Below are positions 16,135 through 25,206 of a stretch of DNA of 64,000 nucleotides, in pieces. Both the position numbers and the translations under genes were made by a program. How positions within the stretch are numbered: position 1 is the first letter of the stretch; every line of letters starts with the position of its first letter. The notes under the pieces were generated by a model. The model did no database searches. It had not been told where the DNA came from and saw only the letters and a list, made by a program, of their open reading frames with translations. The stretch comes from Nevskia soli DSM 19509 (lineage in GTDB: Bacteria > Pseudomonadota > Gammaproteobacteria > Nevskiales > Nevskiaceae): positions 61,730-125,729 of the forward strand of contig NZ_JONR01000017.1 of the NCBI RefSeq assembly GCF_000711955.1, given 5' to 3'.

Positions 16135-17766
16135 ATGGATACACGCACCGCTCGTTTTATCGGACGCCTATTCGTGCTTTTGTGCCTGTCTGGTTGCAGC
16201 GTGGGAGGTACGGGTGGGAATACTTCTGCGCCACCAGCTTCTGACTTCAACTTCACCGAGCCAGCATCGGGAGCGCAGATTACAGGGAGCGTCCCACAGG
16301 CTATCGCACTAACCTGGACTTCAAACGGCGCGCCCGTTGTTTCACAATCCGTTACGTTTTCCACCAATTTGGGCAACTTGGTCGACAGTGCGGGCCGAGT
16401 CAGTGCTACGGCGACCGTGTCCACGCAGAAAGACGGTACTGCGAACATCCAGATCGTATCTGCGACATCCGGTGCCGCTACGGTAACGGCAACTGCAGTT
16501 GATCCGTCGTCTGGTGCGAAGCTGTCCGCTAGCCTGCTGCTAACCGTCCTCGGAATACCAGCAACGTTCACGGTGCAGGCGCCGTCTCCAATTGCTGTTA
16601 ACGGTTCAAGCGTGGTTTCTGCGCTTGTCAAAGATGCGAATGGCTCTGTCCTCCCTGGGGTTGCTGTAAGCTTCTCCCTGTCGCCGCCTGGTGTAGGCAA
16701 TCTTTCTGCTACCTCCGCAAAAACTGATAGTAGCGGCACAGCTAGTGTGTTATTTACTCCAAATGGAGCCGCTGGAACGGCTACGGTGAGCGTTTCGACC
16801 ACTTCACTGGCCCCTCAAACAGCGACCATTCAAGTGACACCTTCGGGAGGCGCACCGCCCGTTGGCACGCTTACGTTTTCCCCGTGCCCTAATGCAATCC
16901 CTGCTGGAAGTACAGCCGGATGTACAGTAATTTTGGTTGGAGCGGATGGCAACGCCATCGTAGGTACAACCATTACATTATCCGCTTCTGTTGGTACCGT
17001 AACCCCAACTACAGGGGCATCAGGGACAAACGGCGCGTTGGTGTTTAGCTACGTCGCGCCGGCCACAACCGGATCCCAAGTAACATCGACGGCAACGCTC
17101 AAAGCATCTGCTTCGGTTAACTCCACTGCTGTTGGCCAATCTTTTGATGTCTCCTTGTTGCCTTCAGCATTTGGCTTTACTCAGCCTATCGCAGGCACGC
17201 AAATATCCGAAAACGTTCAGCAACCACTGGTGCTGACGTGGACTTCGCAGACTATTCCCGTCGCTTCCCAGGTTGTGACGTTCTCAACCAGCCAGGGCGA
17301 TCTGGTGGACAGTCTTCACAATATCGGGACTTCCTTAACTGAGCAGACTCAGAGCGACGGAACCGCCAACATCAGCCTGTTAGCGAGTACCACAGGAGCG
17401 GTCACTGTAACTGCGACGGCTAAGGATGCTGTATCTGGAGCACAACTATCGACAACCTTAGGGCTGAACGTCGTTGGTCCTCCAAGCTCTTTGACGGCGT
17501 CGGCACCGTCGCCGATTCAGGCGAAGGGTTCGAGCGTGGTGACAGCCATTGTCAGGGATGCGGCCGGAGATGCCTTGTCAGGAGTTGCAGTGAGTTTCAC
17601 CTTGCCGAGCGGCGGAGGCGCGCTATCTGTGGCCACGGCAAAGACGGATAGTACCGGTGCTGCGCTTTCACTTTTCACGCCTGACGGAACTGCATCGTCG
17701 GTCACTATTCAGGTGGCATCGCCTCCTCTGACTGCTCAAACGGTTACGGTTAGTATCAGTGGCTAG
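16135..17766 (+). CDS. Lipoprotein with duplicated Big/Ig-like domains
   Basis: 543 residues. The N-terminus FVLLCLSGC is a lipobox with the acylated cysteine near residue 20. The rest is Ser/Thr/Ala/Val-rich and made of bacterial Ig-like (Big_1, invasin-type) domains. Two long halves repeat each other: LTWTSNGAPVVSQSVTFSTN near residue 60 matches LTWTSQTIPVASQVVTFSTS near residue 365, and PSPIAVNGSSVVSALVKDAN matches PSPIQAKGSSVVTAIVRDAA. A single unpaired domain (FSPCPNAIPAGSTAGCTVIL) lies between them. Likely a surface or periplasmic adhesin-like protein; no passenger-secretion domain is visible. Confidence 0.85.
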   Translation: MDTRTARFIGRLFVLLCLSGCSVGGTGGNTSAPPASDFNFTEPASGAQITGSVPQAIALTWTSNGAPVVSQSVTFSTNLGNLVDSAGRVSATATVSTQKDGTANIQIVSATSGAATVTATAVDPSSGAKLSASLLLTVLGIPATFTVQAPSPIAVNGSSVVSALVKDANGSVLPGVAVSFSLSPPGVGNLSATSAKTDSSGTASVLFTPNGAAGTATVSVSTTSLAPQTATIQVTPSGGAPPVGTLTFSPCPNAIPAGSTAGCTVILVGADGNAIVGTTITLSASVGTVTPTTGASGTNGALVFSYVAPATTGSQVTSTATLKASASVNSTAVGQSFDVSLLPSAFGFTQPIAGTQISENVQQPLVLTWTSQTIPVASQVVTFSTSQGDLVDSLHNIGTSLTEQTQSDGTANISLLASTTGAVTVTATAKDAVSGAQLSTTLGLNVVGPPSSLTASAPSPIQAKGSSVVTAIVRDAAGDALSGVAVSFTLPSGGGALSVATAKTDSTGAALSLFTPDGTASSVTIQVASPPLTAQTVTVSISG

Positions 17767-17992
17767 TCGGATATACATCACTTTAGAGGCTGCCATCGGG
17801 GCTCAGTCTATCCATGCCTCGATAAAGGCAAAACGCAATCGATTGATCCACTAGACGCCGGGTTATACGGCTCGTGCGGCAATTCGAAATTCGAGGCTGT
17901 TTGTGGAGCCCACGCGCAGTACTCAACTATGGAGTTCGTAGCGGTGTACTGGCTTCGAAGCAGCTTGTATACGCACTTGGTCGAGTGTTGAG

Positions 17993-19318
17993 TTGAGCAG
18001 CGACAATTCTCTTGAATCCACCATTTCGGCTTGCTGGGAAGTCCTGGTGCTCAATCCAGCTTCGGCCGAAGCACACTTCAATCTCGGAAATGCATATCTG
18101 AAGAAGGGTGATTGGGTTGCTAGCGTCGTAGCATTCCGTGCTGCTGCCGCAATCGATCCGAGCAAAGCAAGCTTTGTCGGGAATCTTGGATTGGCATTAC
18201 ACAAATCCGGTAACACTGCCGCTGCGCGCGATGCTTATTCGAAGGCACTGCGGATTGATCCAGCCACGCCAAACGTTTACAACAATCTGGGCCATCTTCT
18301 GCGCGAGACAGGCGACGTTGACGGCGCGATCTCTGCTTTTCGGCAAGCAATCCAATTGCACCCAGGTTACGGAAACGCCCATATGAACCTGGCGCTTACG
18401 ATGCTGAGGGAAGGAAATTTAGCGGAGGGATTGAAGGAGTACGAATGGCGATGGGAAAGCGCGGGCTTTGAGAAGAGAAAATGGAATATACCCATTTGGC
18501 GCGGCGAGTCCTTAGCTGGAAAGAGGCTGATCATCCAGTGCGAACAAGGTTTGGGAGATACTATTCAGTTTATAAGGTTTTTCTCAAACATTGCTGATCG
18601 TGCCGACGTGCTCGTCGATGTGCCATCCCCGCTAATAAGCTTGATGCGCTCAACCCTAGGTGTAGACGCCATTCTCCAGAATGAAGCTCTTGCGGCGGGG
18701 TTCGACTTTCAAGTGGGGCTTCTCAGTCTTCCATTGATTCTCGGCATTGACGTACCTGGTATCCCTGGCACGACTCCATATCTCAAGGTGCCTCAGAAGC
18801 AGGTTGCGCAATGGAGCGGCTACTTGGAACCACGCCGAGAATTGCGCGTTGGACTCGTCTGGTCAGGCGGTGAGCAGTTCGTGGAGAACGCACGTCGTTC
18901 CATTCCTCTGGAAGAGTTTCAGGCGATCATAAATATCCATGGCGTTAAGTTCTACAGCTTGCAACTCGGCTCGGCTCAAAGCCAATTGGCAAGGATCGGC
19001 TGGGCTGACCAGGTTCATGACCTAAGTCCAAGGCTAAAGGACTTCTCCGACACGGCCGCTATTTTGCAGAAGCTTGACCTGTTGATCTCGGTTGACACCT
19101 CTGTGGCCCATCTGGCGGGGGCGCTAGCGTGTCCTGTGTGGCTTTTGATTGGCTGTCACGCAGATTGGCGTTGGTTTCTTCATAGGACGGACTCGCCGTG
19201 GTACCCAACGATGAGGCTATTTCGCCAATCGCAATTCGGCGTATGGGCCGACGTAATGTGCGAATTGGTGGAGGCGCTAAGTCGCCTAAAGTCAGATCAG
19301 ATCGTGGGCGGTGAGTGA
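17993..19318 (+). CDS. TPR protein with glycosyltransferase-like C-domain
   Basis: 441 residues from TTG 17993; no ATG or GTG is available in this frame after the stop at 17939, so the start is uncertain. Residues about 15-160 hold four TPR units (AEAHFNLGNAYLKKGDWVAS, NLGLALHKSGNTAAARDAYS, NNLGHLLRETGDVDGAISAF, AHMNLALTMLREGNLAEGLK). The C-terminal half resembles GT9/GT41-type folds: LAGKRLIIQCEQGLGDTIQF, RVGLVWSGG, LISVDTSVAHLAGALACPVW. Such TPR-glycosyltransferase-like genes often sit in flagellar islands and modify flagellin, which is a plausible inference here. It is the last low-GC gene before the composition change. Confidence 0.8.
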   Translation: MSSDNSLESTISACWEVLVLNPASAEAHFNLGNAYLKKGDWVASVVAFRAAAAIDPSKASFVGNLGLALHKSGNTAAARDAYSKALRIDPATPNVYNNLGHLLRETGDVDGAISAFRQAIQLHPGYGNAHMNLALTMLREGNLAEGLKEYEWRWESAGFEKRKWNIPIWRGESLAGKRLIIQCEQGLGDTIQFIRFFSNIADRADVLVDVPSPLISLMRSTLGVDAILQNEALAAGFDFQVGLLSLPLILGIDVPGIPGTTPYLKVPQKQVAQWSGYLEPRRELRVGLVWSGGEQFVENARRSIPLEEFQAIINIHGVKFYSLQLGSAQSQLARIGWADQVHDLSPRLKDFSDTAAILQKLDLLISVDTSVAHLAGALACPVWLLIGCHADWRWFLHRTDSPWYPTMRLFRQSQFGVWADVMCELVEALSRLKSDQIVGGE

Positions 19319-19649
19319 ATTCTTAGATTTAGGACGCCATCTTGTCGCCCACCTTGCTCGGGCACCGCCTCAGGCGACCTAGGCGTTGCCCACATTTCAG
19401 CATTTGACGACCGACGGATGCAATACTTTTTGATCTGGGATGCAGACGTATAAACAGCTCCGAATTCTTTTCGTAAATTCGGTCGGAACGGGTCGTTGGG
19501 ATCTCTAATTTACGTTCAATTTACTGGCCTTCCTGCCGGTTTTTCCGACAGACTTTAGGGCGAATTGCGCATTTATATTTTGCGCGGTAAATCAAACAGT
19601 TACATTGACGCACTCTGACAGACTCTATTGTTTCTAATCAGCCATTGAT
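19319..19649. other. Intergenic composition boundary
   Basis: About 330 bases without a gene. Sequence stays low in GC to about 19,630 and turns GC-rich from about 19,650. No tRNA, integrase or obvious direct-repeat attachment site is visible. Confidence 0.6.
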
Positions 19650-19880
19650 TCAGGCGGTCTGGGCGCCTGGGGCCGAACGGAAACGCGGCAGTGCGGGGTG
19701 GCTGTCGGCGTCACGGCTGTAGCGCAGGGCGTTGAGCTTGGCCTGTGCCGGGTGGCTGCTGGACAGCTTCAGCCTGGCGTCGACGATGGAGTCCCACGCA
19801 ATCAGGCCGACCAGCGCAAACACCGAAATCGCGGTGCTCGAGAGGATGACGATCTCGAGAGAAGTGGCGAACTGATCCAT
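19650..19880 (-). CDS. Small single-pass membrane protein
   Basis: 76 residues, not assigned to a family. One membrane helix (LEIVILSSTAISVFALVGLI) near residues 8-28 is followed by a polar tail with KLSSSHPAQAKLNALRYSRD. The start is supported by GGAGAG about 5 bases upstream on the minus strand. It lies alone at the boundary between the low-GC and high-GC halves and uses GC-rich codons like the genes to its right. Confidence 0.65.
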   Translation of the reverse strand: MDQFATSLEIVILSSTAISVFALVGLIAWDSIVDARLKLSSSHPAQAKLNALRYSRDADSHPALPRFRSAPGAQTA

Positions 19881-20027
19881 GTGGCTCTCCGGTAGCTAAG
19901 TAGCTGATGGAGCAAACTATACGGGTGGTGTTGCGCTGCAACAATTGATCTATTTTCCCCCGATACCTTAGAAAAACTAAATTATCTGGGCGGGAGGCAA
20001 GCCCTTGGATCTGCTCGCGAATCGGCC

Positions 20028-20068
20028 GGCCGTTCCATGAAGTGCGGTCTGTGCATCATGGAACGGCC
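20028..20068 (-). terminator. Hairpin after the aldo/keto reductase
   Basis: GGCCGTTCCATGA and TCATGGAACGGCC form perfect 13-base arms around a 15-base loop. It begins 12 bases past the reductase stop on the minus strand. There is no U-tract, so it may stabilise the mRNA end rather than terminate by itself. Confidence 0.55.
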
Positions 20069-20079
20069 CGGCTGAAAGC

Positions 20080-20946
20080 TCAGCCTTTACGGCCCTGCTT
20101 GTCCAGCGCTGCAAAGGCCTCGTCCGACAGGTGAATGCCGGCGCCGGCGACGTTTTCGATCAGGTGGTCGACATTGGCCGTGCCGGGGATCGGCAGGATC
20201 ACCTTCGAGCGCTTCAGCATCCAGGCCAGGGCCACCTGGCCCGGGGTCGCCTTGAGCTGCCTGGCGGTTTCGGTCAGGGCCGAGCCGGGGCGCGTGAGGT
20301 TGCCGGCGGCCAGCGGGGCCCAGGGGATGAAGCCGATGTTGTGCTTTTCGCAATACTCCAGCACGGCTTCGCTCTTGCGGTCGACGAGGTTGTACTGGTT
20401 CTGCACCGTGACGACGGGGAAATGCTTCTGCGCGGCGACGATGTCGTCGACGCCGACCTCGCTCAGGCCGACGTGGCGGATCAGGCCTTCCTTGCGCATC
20501 GCGGCGATGACGCCGAACTGCTCTTCGCGCGGCACCGCGCCGTCGATGCGGTGCAGCTGCCACAGGTCGATGCGTTCGACGCCGAGGCGGCGCAGGCTCA
20601 TCAGCACGCACTGGCGCAGGTATTCGGGGCGGCCCAGCGGCCGCCAGATGTCCGGGCCGTGCCGGGTGAGGCCGCCCTTGGTGGCGATGAGCAGGTTCTT
20701 GTAGGGATGCAGCGTTTCGCGGATCAGGTCTTCGCTGACGTAGGGGCCGTAGCTGTCGGCGGTGTCGATCAGGTTGATGCCGAGTTCCGGCACGCGCTTG
20801 AGGGTTTCGCGCGCGGCCTTGGGATCCGCGGGTTCGCCCCAGATGCCCTTGCCGGTGATGCGCATGGCGCCGAAGCCGAGGCGGTTGACGGTGATGTCGC
20901 CGATCTTGAACTGTCCGGATGCCGCTGCCGAGGGGTATGCTGACAT
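20080..20946 (-). CDS. Aldo/keto reductase family oxidoreductase
   Basis: 288 residues from ATG 20946, which has GGAGA about 5 bases upstream. The NADPH-dependent AKR fold is recognised by the tetrad region NLIDTADSYG (Asp and Tyr), LLIATKGG (Lys) and LWQLHRID (His), and by the C-terminal cofactor signature KVILPIPGTANVDHLIEN. It resembles the YdbC/pyridoxal-reductase-like branch of AKR proteins. The physiological substrate cannot be read from sequence. It shares an intergenic space with the convergent 3' end of pcaR and is not obviously part of the pca locus. Confidence 0.93.
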   Translation of the reverse strand: MSAYPSAAASGQFKIGDITVNRLGFGAMRITGKGIWGEPADPKAARETLKRVPELGINLIDTADSYGPYVSEDLIRETLHPYKNLLIATKGGLTRHGPDIWRPLGRPEYLRQCVLMSLRRLGVERIDLWQLHRIDGAVPREEQFGVIAAMRKEGLIRHVGLSEVGVDDIVAAQKHFPVVTVQNQYNLVDRKSEAVLEYCEKHNIGFIPWAPLAAGNLTRPGSALTETARQLKATPGQVALAWMLKRSKVILPIPGTANVDHLIENVAGAGIHLSDEAFAALDKQGRKG

Positions 20947-21087
20947 GGGAATCTCCAATGCAATCGTGGGGGCTTCAGGCGTGCAACGCGCCGGGTGGAG
21001 GCGCCATACCTGAATCTGGTCAATGGACCGGCTGGCCGGGGGTTCGTTCCCGGGAATTCGCGGCGATCAAATTGGCGTCAACAGGCC

Positions 21088-21888
21088 CTAGTACCCGCCC
21101 AGCACTCCGGACATTTCGGCGGCGGTGAGGCGCAGGGTGTCGAGCAGCGGGCCGCGCAGGGTGTCGAGGTCGACGCGGCTGGCCTGCGTGCTCAGGTTCA
21201 TCGCCGCCACCACCTTGCCGCCCGCGCCGAATACCGGCACGGCCAGGGAGCGCAGGCCGAGTTCCAGTTCCTGGTCGGAGATGGCGTAGCCCTGTTCGCG
21301 CGCGGTTTGCAGGATCGCCGCCAGCGCGGCGCGGTCGACCGTGGTGTGGGCGGTGTAGGGCTCCAGCTTCATCGCGGCGAGGCGCCGCTCGAGTTCGGCA
21401 GGGGGCAGGGCGGCGAGCAGCACGCGGCCCATCGAGGTGCAGAAGGCCGGCAGGCGCGAGCCCACCGACAGGTCCACCGACATGATGCGCCGCGTCGCCG
21501 AGCGCGCCACGTAGACGATCTCGTCGCCTTCCAGCACCGACAGCGAGCAGGACTCGTTGCTGCGCTCGCTGACCCGCTCGAGGAAGGGCTGCGCCAGGCG
21601 CGGCAGCGGCGTGCTCGACAGGTAGGAGTAGCCCAGCAGCAGGATCTTCGGCGTCAGCGAGAAGAAACGGCCGTTGCTTTCGGCATAGCCCAGTTCCACC
21701 AGGGTATGCAGGCAGCGGCGCACGGTGGCGCGCGGGAGCTTGGTCGCCTTGGCCACGTCGGACAGCGTGGGGTGCAAGCGCTCCGGCCCGAAGGCGCGGA
21801 TCACGGCGAGGCCGCGCGCCAGCGCGGTGACGAACAGCTGGGGATCGTTGTCCGCGCCTTCCATGGCTTCCTGTTTCGAGGTGGGCAT
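21088..21888 (-). CDS. pcaR: PcaR-type IclR-family regulator of beta-ketoadipate genes
   Basis: 266 residues from ATG 21888; an upstream ATG at 21933 is rejected because that segment would overlap an operator-like palindrome. The N-terminal winged helix has LSDVAKATKLPRATVRRCLH, and the C-terminal effector domain has GSRLPAFCTSMGRVLLAALP, RAALAAILQTAREQGYAISD and LGLRSLAVPVFG, the form seen in PcaR/PobR/CatR-type IclR proteins. PcaR responds to beta-ketoadipate and activates pcaIJ and pcaF in Pseudomonas. Here it is divergent from pcaIJF with GTTCG-type sites between them. Confidence 0.92.
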   Translation of the reverse strand: MPTSKQEAMEGADNDPQLFVTALARGLAVIRAFGPERLHPTLSDVAKATKLPRATVRRCLHTLVELGYAESNGRFFSLTPKILLLGYSYLSSTPLPRLAQPFLERVSERSNESCSLSVLEGDEIVYVARSATRRIMSVDLSVGSRLPAFCTSMGRVLLAALPPAELERRLAAMKLEPYTAHTTVDRAALAAILQTAREQGYAISDQELELGLRSLAVPVFGAGGKVVAAMNLSTQASRVDLDTLRGPLLDTLRLTAAEMSGVLGGY

Positions 21889-21905
21889 CCGTAGCCGTTC
21901 TTGTT

Positions 21906-21920
21906 GTTCGCTTACCGAAC
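21906..21920. promoter_or_regulatory. Palindromic PcaR-type site in front of pcaR
   Basis: GTTCGCTTACCGAAC has perfect 5-base arms with a 5-base spacer. It shares the GTTCG core with the two sites at the pcaI promoter, so autoregulation of pcaR is likely (inference). Confidence 0.65.
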
Positions 21921-21943
21921 AAATCTTCCACATCGGCCTTGTC

Positions 21944-21980
21944 TTGACAAGTTTGTTCGATAACCGCTATTTTGTTCGAA
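21944..21980 (+). promoter_or_regulatory. pcaI promoter with PcaR operator
   Basis: A -35 box TTGACA at 21944-21949 is followed at 18 bases by TATTTT at 21968-21973. GTTCGATAACCGCTA at 21955-21969 lies between the boxes and runs into the -10; from memory it differs at three positions from the known Pseudomonas PcaR site GTTCGATAATCGCAC. A second core GTTCGAA is at 21974-21980 and an inverted CGAACAAA at 22003-22010. Confidence 0.75.
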
Positions 21981-22027
21981 ATAATTATAAATGTTCACTA
22001 GACGAACAAATTTCAAAGGACTCATGC

Positions 22028-22876
22028 ATGGCCACCCTGTTGTCGCTTGCCGAAGCCGTCGCCCTGCATGTGCATGATGGCGATGTCGTGGCCCTGGAAG
22101 GCTTCACCCACCTGATCCCTTTCGCCGCGGGCCACGAGCTGATCCGCCAGCGGCGCAAGCATCTGACCCTGGTGCGGATGACGCCGGACCTGATCTACGA
22201 CCAGCTGATCGGCATGGGCGCCGCCGACCGCCTGGTCTTTTCCTGGGGCGGCAATCCCGGCGTCGGCTCGCTGCATCGCCTGCGCGATGCGGTGGAGAAC
22301 GGCTGGCCGCAGCCGCTGGCGATCGAGGAGCATTCGCACGCCGCCATGGCCAATGCCTACGAGGCCGGTGCGGCCAACCTGCCGTTCGCCGCGTTCCGCG
22401 GCTACATAGGCGTGGACCTGCCCAAGGTGAACCCGCGCATCCGCACGGTGGAATGCCCGTTCACCGGCGAGAAGCTGGCGGCGATTCCGGCGCTGCGCCC
22501 GGACGTGGCCATCATCCATGCGCAGCGCGCCGATCGTGCCGGCAACGTGCTGCTGGAAGGCATCGTCGGCGTGCAGAAGCAGGCGGTGCTGGCGGCGAAG
22601 CGCTCCATCGTCACGGTGGAGGAAGTGGTCGACCGGCTCGATGCGCCCGGCTACAACGCCACCATCCTGCCGTCGTGGACGATCAGCTCCATCGCTGTGG
22701 TGCCGGGCGGCGCCTATCCGTCCTACGCGCAGGGTTATTACCGGCGCGCCAATTCCTTCTACAAGAAGTGGGACGCGATCGCGCGCGAGCGCGAGTCCTT
22801 CCTCGCCTGGATGCAGCAGAACGTGATCGAGCAAGGTCCGGAAGCCTTCCAGTCCCACGCGGCCGCGGCGCGCTGA
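22028..22876 (+). CDS. pcaI: 3-oxoadipate CoA-transferase subunit A
   Basis: 282 residues from ATG 22028, with AAGGA 7 bases upstream. It is the alpha subunit of succinyl-CoA:3-oxoadipate CoA-transferase, which activates beta-ketoadipate. Family I CoA-transferase features are visible: GDVVALEGFTHLIPFAAGHE near the N-terminus, GAADRLVFSWGGNPGVGSLH, and the conserved middle DVAIIHAQRADRAGNVLLEG. The 282 residues match the CatI-type subunit of Pseudomonas knackmussii rather than the shorter P. putida PcaI. pcaJ follows after 10 bases. Confidence 0.93.
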   Translation: MATLLSLAEAVALHVHDGDVVALEGFTHLIPFAAGHELIRQRRKHLTLVRMTPDLIYDQLIGMGAADRLVFSWGGNPGVGSLHRLRDAVENGWPQPLAIEEHSHAAMANAYEAGAANLPFAAFRGYIGVDLPKVNPRIRTVECPFTGEKLAAIPALRPDVAIIHAQRADRAGNVLLEGIVGVQKQAVLAAKRSIVTVEEVVDRLDAPGYNATILPSWTISSIAVVPGGAYPSYAQGYYRRANSFYKKWDAIARERESFLAWMQQNVIEQGPEAFQSHAAAAR

Positions 22877-22886
22877 GGTTTTCACC

Positions 22887-23669
22887 ATGATCAACCCCCA
22901 GGCCTTCACGCCGAATGAAATCATGACCGTGGCCGCGGCGCGCGCGCTGCGCAACAGCGACGTCTGCTTCGTCGGCATCGGCGCGCCTTCGGCCGCCTGC
23001 AACCTGGCGCGCCTGACCCATGCGCCCGGCATCACCCTGATCTACGAGTCCGGCACCATCGGCACCAGGCCGCAGGTGCTGCCGCTGTCGATCGGCGACG
23101 GCGAGCTGTGCGAGACGGCGCTGACCACGGTGTCGGTGCCGGAGATGTTCCGCTACTGGCTGCAGGGCGGCCGCATCACCGTCGGCTTCCTCGGCGGCGC
23201 GCAGATCGACCGCTACGCCAATCTCAACACCACCGTGGTCGGGCCTTACGACAAGCCGAAGGTGCGCCTGCCGGGCGGCGGCGGCGCGCCGGAGATCGCT
23301 TCCAGCTGCGGCGAGGTCTTCATCACCATGACCATGTCTTCGCGCACTTTCGTCGAGCGCCTGCCTTTCATCACCTCGTTCGGCCACGGCGCAGGCGGCG
23401 CCAGCCGCGAGGCGCTGGGCCTGAGCACCAAGGGGCCGACCCGGGTGATGACCGACCTCTGCGTGCTGGAGCCGGCGGCGGACACCAGGGAGCTGACCGT
23501 GGTCTCGCTGCATCCGGGCATCACGCGTGAAGCGGTGCAGGCGCAGTGCGGCTGGCCTTTGCGCTTCGCCGACGAACTGATCGAGACCACACCGCCTACG
23601 GCCGAAGAGCTGCGCGTGCTGCGCGAACTGCAGGACCGCACCGACCGTGCCCACCGCGAGGAGGCGTAA
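22887..23669 (+). CDS. pcaJ: 3-oxoadipate CoA-transferase subunit B
   Basis: 260 residues. The beta subunit carries the catalytic glutamate of family I CoA-transferases; here it is Glu54 in IYESGTIGTRP. Other conserved parts are CFVGIGAPSAACNLARLTHA, GGRITVGFLGGAQIDRYANL, KVRLPGGGGAPEIASSC and RVMTDLCVLEP. It pairs with PcaI directly upstream and shares the length of CatJ-type subunits. The pcaF start codon follows directly after its stop, so the three genes form one transcript. Confidence 0.95.
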   Translation: MINPQAFTPNEIMTVAAARALRNSDVCFVGIGAPSAACNLARLTHAPGITLIYESGTIGTRPQVLPLSIGDGELCETALTTVSVPEMFRYWLQGGRITVGFLGGAQIDRYANLNTTVVGPYDKPKVRLPGGGGAPEIASSCGEVFITMTMSSRTFVERLPFITSFGHGAGGASREALGLSTKGPTRVMTDLCVLEPAADTRELTVVSLHPGITREAVQAQCGWPLRFADELIETTPPTAEELRVLRELQDRTDRAHREEA

Positions 23670-24875
<1,206 letters not shown>

Positions 24876-24939
24876 GTTCTTCGCCGCTGCGGCGGCAACG
24901 CGGTTGTTGATCGCCCATCACCATGGGCCAGGAGCAAAG

Positions 24940-25170
24940 ATGAATCAGTCCTACGACATTCCCCTGACGGCCTGTGCCCGTCCGCGCGATCCGGTGGCTT
25001 ACCGGGTGGCCCGCGGCGCGGTGCGCCAGGCCCTGGTCGTGTCCAGCGCGGCGGTGTGCATGGCCGCTTCGGCGGTGTACCTGGTGCCGCTGGCGGTCGC
25101 CGGCACCTATGCGAAGCTGTCGCGTCGCCCGAGCAAGGCACGGTCGCGCCGGGGCGTGGCGCGCATCTGA
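24940..25170 (+). CDS. Small hydrophobic protein of unknown function
   Basis: 76 residues from ATG 24940 with AGGAG about 8 bases upstream. A polar, Arg-containing N-terminus is followed by one hydrophobic helix (ALVVSSAAVCMAASAVYLVP, then LAVAGTYA) and a strongly basic tail (KLSRRPSKARSRRGVARI). No family recognised. It follows pcaF by 64 bases on the same strand and converges on the exporter operon. Confidence 0.55.
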   Translation: MNQSYDIPLTACARPRDPVAYRVARGAVRQALVVSSAAVCMAASAVYLVPLAVAGTYAKLSRRPSKARSRRGVARI

Positions 25171-25206
25171 GCGGAGCGCCTCGCGGCGCCGCAGCGCGCC
25201 GCGGTG

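Noticed and set aside
19319..19650. tRNA or attachment site at the composition boundary
   Set aside because: No cloverleaf-like sequence, CCA end, integrase or direct repeat could be found by eye.
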